Origin: JBMOLK01 sp049325575
GTDB lineage: Bacteria; Bacillota; Clostridia; Acetivibrionales; Acetivibrionaceae
Length of the DNA stretch: 64,000 nt
Assembly: GCA_049325575.1 (NCBI GenBank)
Contig: JBMOLK010000311.1
Coordinates: forward strand, 62,001-126,000
Direction: 5' to 3'
Shown here: in pieces, positions 8,885-17,132 of the stretch
Numbering within the stretch: position 1 is the first letter of the stretch
Layout of the letters: the number at the start of each line of letters is the position of its first letter
Translations under genes and position numbers: made by a program
Notes under the pieces: model-generated
Told to the model about the DNA's origin: nothing
Databases searched by the model: none
Seen by the model: only the letters and a program-made list of their open reading frames with translations

Positions 8885-9409
8885 TTGAGGGAAGACAACG
8901 CTCTCATGAGTAGGTTTAAAGCCGGCGACAGCGAGAGTTTTGAGAAACTGATAGTAAAACACCGTGAGGGAGCTGTTAATTTTGCAAGGCGATATCTCCA
9001 TGACAGTTATACTGCTGAAGATATTGTTCAGGAGAGCTTTGCCGACATATTTGTTTACAGGGACCGCTACAGGGACAATTTTTCCTTTAAAACCTACCTT
9101 TTTACCATAATAAAAAATAAATGTATAGATTACATTAGAAAAAAGCATGCAGTTCCTCTTGAAGAGGTTCAGACAGGTAACTGTGAGAGTCCGGAACAGA
9201 TTGTATTGGGTAATGAGCAGAGAAACTATATAAGGCGGATGATAAACCGGCTTAAGGAGGACTATCGTACGGTACTTTATCTTTTGGAATATGAGGATTT
9301 CAGCTACGAGGAAATTGCAAGGATTATGGGAAAAAATCTGGGACAGGTAAAAATCCTGATTTTTAGAGCAAGACAGAAGTTAAAAACAATACTGGAGAAG
9401 GAGGTGTAG
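8885..9409 (+). CDS. ECF-type RNA polymerase sigma factor
   Basis: This 174-residue sigma-70 family protein has region 2 (ARRYLHDSYTAEDIVQESFADIF; FSFKTYLFTIIKNKCIDYIRKK) and region 4 (LKEDYRTVLYLLEYEDFSYEEIARIMGKNLGQVKILIFRARQKL), separated by a short linker, as in ECF sigma factors. The start is TTG at 8885 with GGAGGG 8 nt upstream; the ATG at 8877 runs straight into a stop. A sigma-X-like promoter precedes it. Nine genes follow with small gaps or overlaps, so it probably heads and controls the envelope cluster to 19084. Confidence 0.93.
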   Translation: MREDNALMSRFKAGDSESFEKLIVKHREGAVNFARRYLHDSYTAEDIVQESFADIFVYRDRYRDNFSFKTYLFTIIKNKCIDYIRKKHAVPLEEVQTGNCESPEQIVLGNEQRNYIRRMINRLKEDYRTVLYLLEYEDFSYEEIARIMGKNLGQVKILIFRARQKLKTILEKEV

Positions 9410-9411
9410 GA

Positions 9412-9738
9412 ATGGATAAGCCTTATAGACAGGAGAAGAATTTTATAGAAGGTGTCTGGAAAAAGGTAAGATACCTTGAATATAAAAAGGCCGAAGAGGA
9501 ATTGGTCAAGAAAAATCAACGAATATCAATACTAAGAAAACTAAAGCTGGGAGCATCCTTGGTGGCAGTTGTACTTGTTGCCGCCATTCTCACCTTCATA
9601 CTCTTTGGTATTAATCCGGGTACCATAGTTCTAGTAGGGTCCACAGCACTTGGAGCAGGTGCGTTTTATGAATACTCTCAAGATTTGAAACTTGACTGGA
9701 GGTCTTTTTATGGATATAGAAATAAGAAAACTGTATAA
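9412..9738 (+). CDS. Small two-helix membrane protein, candidate anti-sigma partner
   Basis: This 108-residue protein has a charged N-terminal ~45 residues (YRQEKNFIEGVWKKVRYLEYKKAEEEL) followed by two hydrophobic helices near 46-67 and 70-85 and a short tail. It starts 2 nt after the sigma gene and its end overlaps the ABC ATPase gene by 29 nt. Position and topology (cytoplasmic N-terminus plus membrane anchor) fit an anti-sigma factor, but I see no zinc-binding HxxxCxxC anti-sigma motif. The function is therefore inference. Confidence 0.7.
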   Translation: MDKPYRQEKNFIEGVWKKVRYLEYKKAEEELVKKNQRISILRKLKLGASLVAVVLVAAILTFILFGINPGTIVLVGSTALGAGAFYEYSQDLKLDWRSFYGYRNKKTV

Positions 9739-10576
9739 AACCTATGGAAGGAAAGAGGCATTAAAAGGAATAGACCTTCATATAGGTGAAGGGATGTTTG
9801 GCCTTTTGGGGCCTAATGGTGCCGGTAAAACAACTCTTATGAGAATACTTACCACCCTTCTTGGAAAAACCAGCGGAGAGGTAACGATCAACGGAATCAA
9901 TATTGAAAGGAAAAAAAGTATAAGGGAGGTAGTAGGATACTTACCCCAGGATTTTTCTTTATACCCGGGTATGACTGTTTATGAAGCTATGGATTACCTG
10001 GCTGTACTTTCGGGGGTTTCACCATCCAGGGAAAGAAGAGAAAGAGTTATTGAGCTTTTGGAAAAGGTAAATCTTAATAACCACCTAAAAACAAAGGTAA
10101 AAGCCCTTTCGGGCGGTATGAAGCGAAGGCTTGGAATTGCCCAGGCACTTATAAACGATCCACAGCTTCTGATTGTTGATGAACCGACAGCAGGCCTGGA
10201 TCCAGAGGAAAGGGTCCGTTTTCGCAATCTTTTAAGCGATTTTGCAAGCAGGAGGACTGTAATTCTATCTACTCATATAGTTGAGGATGTTGAGTTCACA
10301 TGTGAGAATCTGGCTGTCTTAAAAGAAGGCAGCATACTTTATAAGGGAAGTGTCAGGGAACTCTTAAAGAAGGCAGAAGGAAGTGTATGGACTGCTTCCA
10401 TTGACAGGGAGGATCTTGATAGTATCAGAAAAACTCACCACATCATTTCAACAGTTTCTGAAGGAAACCTTATAAATGCAAGGATTTTATCAGAGCAAAA
10501 ACCCCTGGAAAATGCCAGACAGCTTGAACCGTCCATAGAAGATGCATATATGAAGCTGATGAGCGAGGTGAAATAG
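9710..10576 (+). CDS. ABC transporter ATP-binding protein
   Basis: This 288-residue ATPase has Walker A GPNGAGKTT at 34-42, signature LSGGMKRRLG, Walker B LLIVDEPTAGLDP and the STHIVEDVE switch. The type is that of ABC-2 exporters and drug or bacteriocin immunity pumps. The start at 9710 has GGAGG 7 nt upstream and lies inside the preceding gene in another frame. Two permease genes follow at once, so these three probably form one exporter. Substrate unknown. Confidence 0.93.
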   Translation: MDIEIRKLYKTYGRKEALKGIDLHIGEGMFGLLGPNGAGKTTLMRILTTLLGKTSGEVTINGINIERKKSIREVVGYLPQDFSLYPGMTVYEAMDYLAVLSGVSPSRERRERVIELLEKVNLNNHLKTKVKALSGGMKRRLGIAQALINDPQLLIVDEPTAGLDPEERVRFRNLLSDFASRRTVILSTHIVEDVEFTCENLAVLKEGSILYKGSVRELLKKAEGSVWTASIDREDLDSIRKTHHIISTVSEGNLINARILSEQKPLENARQLEPSIEDAYMKLMSEVK

Positions 10577-10578
10577 AG

Positions 10579-11796
10579 ATGTTTTTACGTTTATTGGGAA
10601 AAGAAATGAAATATCAGTTTAAGAGTGTAACATTTTACTTATTTATATTCGTTGTGGGGCTTTTCTACTTTACCCAGTTTGCTCCGCCGGATATAAACAG
10701 TTCACTAAAGCCTGTTCCTCCAAATGAGCTGGAGCAGTCAGGCAATAAGTATCATAGCCCTTATGGCATAACAATAGATAGAGAACCTAGAGCACAGATT
10801 AAGGCTGTCTACATTCAAATGCTTCAAGACCTCACCCGGGAAGAGTATTTAAGCTTTGGAAGCATCATAAACAGGAGTATAAAGTTATCTGAAGAAAAGA
10901 AAAAAGCTTTGATGGATGCAATGGAAGAAATATCACCAGGCACATTGGATGCTAAAAATTTGAAGATTGAAAAAGAGGGCTTAAACATAAATGTGACATT
11001 TGAAAGATTTGAGGAAATTGCAAGAGGGCTAGACCGTAAGCTGGGTGGGTCAACAGTTTACAGCGATGCGTACAGGCTAAATATCTCACAAAGACCCAGA
11101 ACATACGAGGAGGCAGTAGAGGACTTTAATAGCCTGCTTCAAAAGGATAAGCTTACAAACGGATATGGGAGATATTTTGCAGATTATATGGGAATCACGG
11201 CAGGTTTCTTTCCAATATTCCTAGCAGCATTTCTTTTGACAAGAGACAGAAGAAGCAGGATGCATGAACTAATAAACAGCCGCAAGGTATCCTCGGTGGT
11301 ATATTTAACTGCAAAGTTTACTGCTTTATCTGCTGTTTTGCTTTTATGCTACCTGGTATTTGCGACACATGCTGCCTATGTGTTTTATATGATAGCATCA
11401 GCAAATAGCTACTCCATAGATATGCTGGCCTTTTATAAATATACCTTGTTTTGGGTTCTTCCCACCATACTTTTTACTACATCTGTCGGGATGCTTATAT
11501 CAACAATATTCGATTATGGAATTGTGGCAATTCCTGTTCAGTTTATCATATGGATGTCATCCATGCTTCCTTTAAAAGGGGACTACAGCCTTTATAAAAG
11601 CGTCCTTCGTTTTAATACGGTAGGAGATTATGATCTATATATAAAATGGCTTCCTGCAATTTTGACAAACAGGGTGTTGTGTACCATTATTTCAATAGTA
11701 CTGGTTCTGATTGCATCATGGATATGGTCATGGAAGAGAGGTGCAGGAGATGGTCTCATTTCAAGATTGTCTAAGCTTGGCACGATACAACGCTAA
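10579..11796 (+). CDS. ABC-2-type permease, first subunit
   Basis: This 405-residue membrane protein has one N-terminal helix (residues ~15-31), a large soluble segment of about 170 residues, and then five or so helices from ~205 to the end. That layout, with a big extracytoplasmic insert after helix 1, is common in ABC-2 permeases. It starts 2 nt after the ATPase stop and overlaps the next gene by 47 nt. It should pair with the ATPase and the second permease. Confidence 0.85.
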   Translation: MFLRLLGKEMKYQFKSVTFYLFIFVVGLFYFTQFAPPDINSSLKPVPPNELEQSGNKYHSPYGITIDREPRAQIKAVYIQMLQDLTREEYLSFGSIINRSIKLSEEKKKALMDAMEEISPGTLDAKNLKIEKEGLNINVTFERFEEIARGLDRKLGGSTVYSDAYRLNISQRPRTYEEAVEDFNSLLQKDKLTNGYGRYFADYMGITAGFFPIFLAAFLLTRDRRSRMHELINSRKVSSVVYLTAKFTALSAVLLLCYLVFATHAAYVFYMIASANSYSIDMLAFYKYTLFWVLPTILFTTSVGMLISTIFDYGIVAIPVQFIIWMSSMLPLKGDYSLYKSVLRFNTVGDYDLYIKWLPAILTNRVLCTIISIVLVLIASWIWSWKRGAGDGLISRLSKLGTIQR

Positions 11797-12379
11797 AATT
11801 GTATTTGGGCTCAATCTGCTTGCAGCAATTGCTCTGGTGTTTCTTACTCCATTTTTCTTTAGCCTGTCGCTTTTAACGTATAAAGAAATGGCTAAGGTAG
11901 GAGAACTCTATCTTTGTACTACGGGTATAGCACTGTTTACCTTCCTGGGCAGTATAGAGGAAGGGAGCAATTCACAGGAGATAGTATATTCCAAGAGAAT
12001 GCCGCATGTTTATATCTTTGCTCTAAGGTTTTTATTCATGGCATTGGCATCCTTTATTATGATTATGACTATAGCAGCTTACGCGGCAGTCTTGAGAAGC
12101 ACCTTTCCATTCTGGACCTTTATTTTTGGTGTATGGGTTTCTGCCGTTTTTCTAGGAACTATTGGACTTACTATAGTGAACTTCACCAGGGAGCCTGCGA
12201 CGGGGTATCTTATATCCTTTGCATATTTTGTCCTTGAATGGATGACCAGGGGCAAATACACCAAAGATTTTTTCCTATTAAGTCTTCTTAATAACAGCTT
12301 CCATGAAAAATACAGGATACTTGCTGCAATCCTTGTGCTTTTCCTCGCAAATCTATTCTTTGTATATAAGAAGAGTTAA
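11750..12379 (+). CDS. Second membrane subunit of the ABC transporter
   Basis: This 209-residue, mostly hydrophobic protein has about six helices. I chose ATG at 11750 (MVSFQDCLSL) because GAGAGG and CAGGAG lie just upstream; the frame is open 13 codons further. It begins inside the first permease gene in another frame, so translation is probably coupled. No enzymatic motif is seen. It most likely completes the exporter. Confidence 0.75.
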   Translation: MVSFQDCLSLARYNAKIVFGLNLLAAIALVFLTPFFFSLSLLTYKEMAKVGELYLCTTGIALFTFLGSIEEGSNSQEIVYSKRMPHVYIFALRFLFMALASFIMIMTIAAYAAVLRSTFPFWTFIFGVWVSAVFLGTIGLTIVNFTREPATGYLISFAYFVLEWMTRGKYTKDFFLLSLLNNSFHEKYRILAAILVLFLANLFFVYKKS

Positions 12380-12400
12380 ATTGGCAAATTGGTCAAAGTA

Positions 12401-12430
12401 TTGTACAAAATCTAAGAAATCCTTTATAAT
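12401..12430 (+). promoter_or_regulatory. Sigma-A-like promoter immediately before the transglutaminase-fold gene
   Basis: TTGTAC at 12401-12406 and TATAAT at 12425-12430 are spaced 18 nt apart. The expected transcription start, about 12437, lies only a few bases before the ATG at 12443, and no Shine-Dalgarno sequence is visible. Transcripts from here would be almost leaderless. Confidence 0.5.
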
Positions 12431-12442
12431 ATATACTTGTAT

Positions 12443-14989
12443 ATGAATAGAAATAATTTGAATTTTAAAAAGAATTTCATAAATTTGGCTTTATTTCTTT
12501 CGGTAGCGCTAATATCTGCTCTTCTTATAATGACTGCTATAAATATGCTGGATTTGCCCAAACCGAGATCTCTGGGAGGTGGAGGGGATAATCAGAGGTC
12601 TTCTACGGACGGCAAAGATAGAAACAACCGTAATGGCAGCAGCAATGAAGATTTAGGGCAAAACCCGGATATGGAAGATAGAAGCAACAGCTGGAGGGAA
12701 AGAGCCGAAAAAAGGCGTCAGGAAAGGCGGGGCAGGACTCCCGGGAGAGATTATGCCCATGGGGAAAACCCTGAAAGCCTAATCCCTGAAGATGGAGTAA
12801 TTGAAGGAATGCCGGAAGAAATCCCCAATATAGATATTTCAGGGGACGAGGGGCTTCCTGACCTTCCATTTGGCATGGGTGAGCCTGGCAGAACCATAGT
12901 GATGGGTAGTGACAAAAAACCTCACATACCTGCCTTTGAGGTTTTGGGTGTAACCAATTTTCCATTTTTAAAAGTAATGGTTATGGAGAACTATTATAAT
13001 AACCGTTGGACTATAGCACAGGAGAAGCCCGACGTAAAGCTTATGCTGGGAGTTGAGAAACGGAGAGACTTTACTCCAAACGCTGTAAAGATAAAGCCTG
13101 TTGAGCCTTCAAAAGGCTATATGCCTGCACTTTCAGGTAAATTTCAGCTAAAGTATGACCACAGTGTCATTGAGTATAAAAATTCAGGTACCTATTATGC
13201 AGAAGAACTTATAAAAGAATTTTACGAGATGGAGTATGAGACTCCACCTTCTTTGGAGGAACTGGAAGGTGCAGAAACAGACGATGCCTATCCTTATGAA
13301 ATTACAGTACCTGATGGACTTGAAGGGATAATCGATAATGTAATTGAAAACAGCAGCAGCGATTATGAAGCCATAAAATACGTGGAAAAATTCCTTGCAA
13401 CCAATTACACCCTTAATAATTCGGTGATAAACAAATATGGAGATAAGGACGGAATACATGCATTTCTACGTGGAGATAGAAAAGAAGGGAATTATCTGGA
13501 TTTTATATCAGCCTATACATTCATTTTAAGAGCCGTGGGCATTCCATGCAGGCTGTCTCTAGGTTACAGGATCAAGTCTGGTATTCCCTATCAGATAGTC
13601 TATTCGGACCAAACCTACATTTATCCTGAAGTAAAGTTCAAGGAATACGGGTGGGTTCCTGTGGATGTGTTTGGGTACTATCCTTTTTATGTTCCTCCTA
13701 AGAGTACAGTAACAGAGATTACCTTTGCAGACAGAACTGCAAAGAGGGGAACAAGCCTCACTGTAAAAGGCACTGTAAGGGATACAGACAGTAACCCTTT
13801 AGATGATATGACTGTTCTTATATATGTAAAGAAAGATAAGACAGAGCCTTGCCTTTCTTATGCAAAAGCTGATGTAGTGAAGGGACAGTTTGAAGTTACA
13901 TGTGATATAAAGAATGATACAGGTGCAGGGAAATATCAGGTTATAGCAGATCTTCTTGAGAATGATACCTACCGGACTTCCACCAGTGATCCCGAGCTTA
14001 GAGTAGTTACAGATACCTATATGGAGCTGAATTCACCGGGAAGTATATTAGGCGGAAGCTTCAACTTGTCGGGAAAACTCCTGGACGCTTTCTCCAAAGA
14101 AGGCATAACAGGGCTTCCTGTAAGTGTTAGCTTTGACAGCCTTGAAACACGGGAAGAGGTAACATCCGAAGAAGCAGGCAAATTCTTAAGGGAAATTGAT
14201 ATCAAGCTGCCGGAAGGAGCCCCTTCCGACAAGGATTTCTTCTTTGTAAAAAGGCATCCTCTAACATACAGGGTAGAGTTTGGAGGGACTGATATATATT
14301 TTCCGTCAGCTATTGATGGAAGTGTTTTTGTCTGGCAAATAAACTGGCTTAGGGTCATAATAGCTCTGCTGCTGGTTTTAATTATACCGGTTGTATTACT
14401 TATAAGAGCTTTACGAAGGAAGCTAATGACAGGTTGCAATAAAAATGAGCCGGTCCTTGCAGCAGGAGTGCCCGATTTAAACTTAAGGCCTGTTGTGAAT
14501 CCATATGTGACAGCAAAAAAAGTGGAAGAAATCCAATTCACAATTGAATTTCCCCAGATTAGTGAAGGCTTGCCGGATGTATGGGGAGTCGGGGATGATA
14601 TTTTAATAAGGTTTTGTGATAACCTTGGAAACAGGGATGAAGTATACGGCACCTTTAAGAGGAAGGGAAAATACAAAATGTCCGTCTCCCGTGAAGGAGG
14701 AAAATCCGGTTCAAGGGATATAAGAATAGTGGATTATAGAGAAGAGATTATTTTCATTGGAAAGAGCTTTTTAAAAGATGTTTTTGGCAGAGTCCAGGGT
14801 ATAAATTCGGTAATGACGCTTAGGGAGATGCTTAGCCTGATAAGACCTCAAATATCACCGGATAAAAGCTGGATTCTTGAAAGAGCTTTTGCAATCCTTG
14901 AGAAGGCAGTATACAGTGAAAGAGATATACAAAGAAAAGATTATGAGGAGTTTTATATAATTACTAAAGAACTCTCAATGATGAAATAA
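12443..14989 (+). CDS. Membrane-anchored transglutaminase-fold protein lacking catalytic Cys and His
   Basis: This ~848-residue protein has an N-terminal helix at about 10-30, then a low-complexity charged region to ~130 rich in Arg, Asp, Asn and Pro. A transglutaminase-like domain spans about 290-415, followed by two Ig-like stretches, a helix near 635-660 and a cytoplasmic tail. The domain aligns to the usual GyCxxFA...LRxxGIPxR...HAWvEV...WvpvD pattern. However, the Cys position is Tyr351 (GNYLDF) and the His position is Tyr392 (YIYPEV); only Asp408 remains. It is thus probably a binding or scaffold domain. In related clusters such proteins occur with MoxR and DUF58, as here. The upstream TTG at 12437 is an alternative start. 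Confidence 0.82.
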   Translation: MNRNNLNFKKNFINLALFLSVALISALLIMTAINMLDLPKPRSLGGGGDNQRSSTDGKDRNNRNGSSNEDLGQNPDMEDRSNSWRERAEKRRQERRGRTPGRDYAHGENPESLIPEDGVIEGMPEEIPNIDISGDEGLPDLPFGMGEPGRTIVMGSDKKPHIPAFEVLGVTNFPFLKVMVMENYYNNRWTIAQEKPDVKLMLGVEKRRDFTPNAVKIKPVEPSKGYMPALSGKFQLKYDHSVIEYKNSGTYYAEELIKEFYEMEYETPPSLEELEGAETDDAYPYEITVPDGLEGIIDNVIENSSSDYEAIKYVEKFLATNYTLNNSVINKYGDKDGIHAFLRGDRKEGNYLDFISAYTFILRAVGIPCRLSLGYRIKSGIPYQIVYSDQTYIYPEVKFKEYGWVPVDVFGYYPFYVPPKSTVTEITFADRTAKRGTSLTVKGTVRDTDSNPLDDMTVLIYVKKDKTEPCLSYAKADVVKGQFEVTCDIKNDTGAGKYQVIADLLENDTYRTSTSDPELRVVTDTYMELNSPGSILGGSFNLSGKLLDAFSKEGITGLPVSVSFDSLETREEVTSEEAGKFLREIDIKLPEGAPSDKDFFFVKRHPLTYRVEFGGTDIYFPSAIDGSVFVWQINWLRVIIALLLVLIIPVVLLIRALRRKLMTGCNKNEPVLAAGVPDLNLRPVVNPYVTAKKVEEIQFTIEFPQISEGLPDVWGVGDDILIRFCDNLGNRDEVYGTFKRKGKYKMSVSREGGKSGSRDIRIVDYREEIIFIGKSFLKDVFGRVQGINSVMTLREMLSLIRPQISPDKSWILERAFAILEKAVYSERDIQRKDYEEFYIITKELSMMK

Positions 14990-15004
14990 TTTTGGAGGAA
15001 CAAG

Positions 15005-15955
15005 ATGTACGGGGGCAGGGGATTGGTACAGGATGTACCTGTAAAAAGACTGGTGGTCTACCCAATCATTCTAATGATACTAATAGGGTTTTCGTTTTTT
15101 TTCTTTTTTCAACCGCGAGGACCCGGATATGAAGTGAGGGAAAGATTTTATTTTCTCATATTTTCCTGTATTGTATTCTTTACAGGAATAACCGTAAAGG
15201 GTTTTGTTAACTTTTTTCTTGCAGGGAAATTAGCCGACTTTTTGGGAAGATCTTTACTTGTATTTGGAAATGGTATTGCTGCTTTTATTTTTTTCTTTCT
15301 GGTTTCGGAAAGCCGTGGGCTAAAGACGGCAAGTGCCGGTATTATACTGGTTGCAGCCTCTATAATTGTTTACAGGGCTTCAAGCATTTATAGCAATAGA
15401 GTATTTGCAGAAAGTGTTATAAAGATCGCCTCATATGTCATGTTAGGCATTTCTATAAAGTTCATGTTCCAGACTCTGTGGCCCGAAGGCTTTTGGGATA
15501 TTGGATTTAAAATATCGGTGGGAGACCTGACTTTGTTTTCTTTTATAGGCATTTCCATTATTCAACTGGTATCTTTAATAGACCTTACCGGAAATGAAAC
15601 AGCCTACAGAATATCTTTCTGGCTTAAAAGAAATCATACCGGAAAGTTTTTTGCCATATTTATTACAGTTTTTTTGTTAAAGGATTTAAGGAGGGATATA
15701 ATGGGTGATGCTGTTTTAGGTGAATGGATACTCATATTTGTGATTTTGGTAGCTGTTTTCATCATACTTGCCGTGAAGCTTTCAAAAGCAGTAAAAAACA
15801 GTCCGGAGGAGAAGCTTAACAAGCACCTGCAGAATATCAGCTACGATAAGATCAAGGATATATCCAACATTTCAAAGCATATTAATGACTTTATAAATAG
15901 CGGAAGAAGAAGCGGACTTGTTTCCTGCCTGTTCTACATGGCATATAAGACTTAA
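15005..15955 (+). CDS. Polytopic membrane protein, probably shortened by an in-frame stop
   Basis: This 316-residue protein has about eight hydrophobic segments and a cytoplasmic C-terminal tail beginning near residue 265. No family is recognised. The TAA at 15953-15955 is followed in the same frame by 60 more sense codons that end at 16138, one base before the MoxR start. The ancestral gene was therefore probably 377 codons long and translationally coupled to moxR. The lost part is charged and hydrophilic. The start has GGAGG upstream. Possible explanations are a real nonsense mutation, read-through or a sequencing error. Confidence 0.75.
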   Translation: MYGGRGLVQDVPVKRLVVYPIILMILIGFSFFFFFQPRGPGYEVRERFYFLIFSCIVFFTGITVKGFVNFFLAGKLADFLGRSLLVFGNGIAAFIFFFLVSESRGLKTASAGIILVAASIIVYRASSIYSNRVFAESVIKIASYVMLGISIKFMFQTLWPEGFWDIGFKISVGDLTLFSFIGISIIQLVSLIDLTGNETAYRISFWLKRNHTGKFFAIFITVFLLKDLRRDIMGDAVLGEWILIFVILVAVFIILAVKLSKAVKNSPEEKLNKHLQNISYDKIKDISNISKHINDFINSGRRSGLVSCLFYMAYKT

Positions 15956-16138
15956 GTTCCTATTGGGTCTGCAAGCAATATAATAGCTCCTCTTATGGAG
16001 TATGAGGATATTGAACCTCCTTCGATAGCGACGAAAGAGAACTTTAGGGTTATTGAAGAACGAAATAGACAAAACAGGACAAAGGTAATAGAGGACGTCA
16101 CTTATAATTTGAGTTTACATGGAAGGAGATTAAGGTGA
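15956..16138 (+). pseudogene. Orphaned C-terminal reading frame of the preceding membrane protein
   Basis: Sixty sense codons continue in frame after the stop at 15953-15955. They read VPIGSASNIIAPLMEYEDI, then a charged helix (FRVIEERNRQNRTKVIEDV), and end with TGA at 16136-16138. There is no start codon with a ribosome site at its head. Its length, hydrophilic character and exact abutment to moxR all suggest it was once part of the upstream protein. Confidence 0.6.
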
Positions 16139-16139
16139 T

Positions 16140-17132
16140 ATGATGAGTTCAGAACAGCTTCAGGCTCTGTGCAGCGAAATAGTAGATGAAATAGGCAAGG
16201 TATTTGTTACAGGTGATAATACTGTTTTAAGAAAAGTGCTTTGCGGCTTTTTAGCTGGCGGACATATACTCTTTGAGGATAATCCCGGTCTTGGGAAGAC
16301 CTTGCTGGTAAAGGTTTTTGCAAAGGTTACGGGATGTGAATGGAAAAGGATACAGTTCACTCCGGATCTGATGCCGTCAGATATTTTAGGGACAAAGATA
16401 TGGAAGAGTGCAGCTTCTGTCTTTGAACTTGAAAAAGGGCCAGTGTTTACTAATTTTTTGCTGGCCGACGAGATAAACAGAGCCATGCCGAAGACACAAT
16501 CAGCCTTGCTTGAGGCTATGGAGGAGAGACAGGTTTCAATTGAGGGTACTACTTATACGCTAAAACCGCCGTTCATAGTGATGGCAACCCAGAATCCTAT
16601 TGAGATGGAAGGAACATATCCTCTTCCGGAGGCACAGATGGACAGGTTTATAATGAAGCTGTCATTAGGGTATTTGGACAGTACAGAAAGGGAATGTGAG
16701 GTTTTAAAAAGGAGAATTGAATGGAAGAAGGATGACCCCACTAACGATATACGCCCGGTGGTGACAATGGATCAGCTTCTGATGCTGCAGGCGGAGACAG
16801 AAAAGATATTTGTGGATGATAATATATTAAATTATATAACCGAAATAGTGAGAAACACAAGAACAAACCCCAATGTAAGACTTGGAGCCAGTCCCAGGGG
16901 AGCGTTGGCTCTCTTGAAGCTTTCCCGCGCACATGCTCTTATATGCGGCAGGGATTATGTCATACCGGATGACGTAAAGTTTCTGGCGGCTGATGCTCTG
17001 GCTCACCGTGTGATACTTCACGTTGAGCACATAATGGAAGGAAGGGTTCCTTCAGCCATAATAAAGAGTATTATGAGCAAAATAGCTGTTCCCTGCAATT
17101 ACACAAGGGAACAGGCAGGAGGATTTTTTTAG
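16140..17132 (+). CDS. MoxR-type AAA+ ATPase
   Basis: This 330-residue AAA+ protein has Walker A DNPGLGKT around residues 47-54, Walker B LLADEINRAMPKTQSALLEAMEE with Asp110-Glu111, and sensor-type TQNPIEMEGTYPLPEAQMDRF. MoxR ATPases act as chaperone-like partners of DUF58 or VWA proteins, often in complex maturation or envelope stress. An AAGGAGATTAAGGTG site precedes ATG ATG at 16140. The DUF58 gene starts directly after its stop, with no gap. Confidence 0.93.
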   Translation: MMSSEQLQALCSEIVDEIGKVFVTGDNTVLRKVLCGFLAGGHILFEDNPGLGKTLLVKVFAKVTGCEWKRIQFTPDLMPSDILGTKIWKSAASVFELEKGPVFTNFLLADEINRAMPKTQSALLEAMEERQVSIEGTTYTLKPPFIVMATQNPIEMEGTYPLPEAQMDRFIMKLSLGYLDSTERECEVLKRRIEWKKDDPTNDIRPVVTMDQLLMLQAETEKIFVDDNILNYITEIVRNTRTNPNVRLGASPRGALALLKLSRAHALICGRDYVIPDDVKFLAADALAHRVILHVEHIMEGRVPSAIIKSIMSKIAVPCNYTREQAGGFF

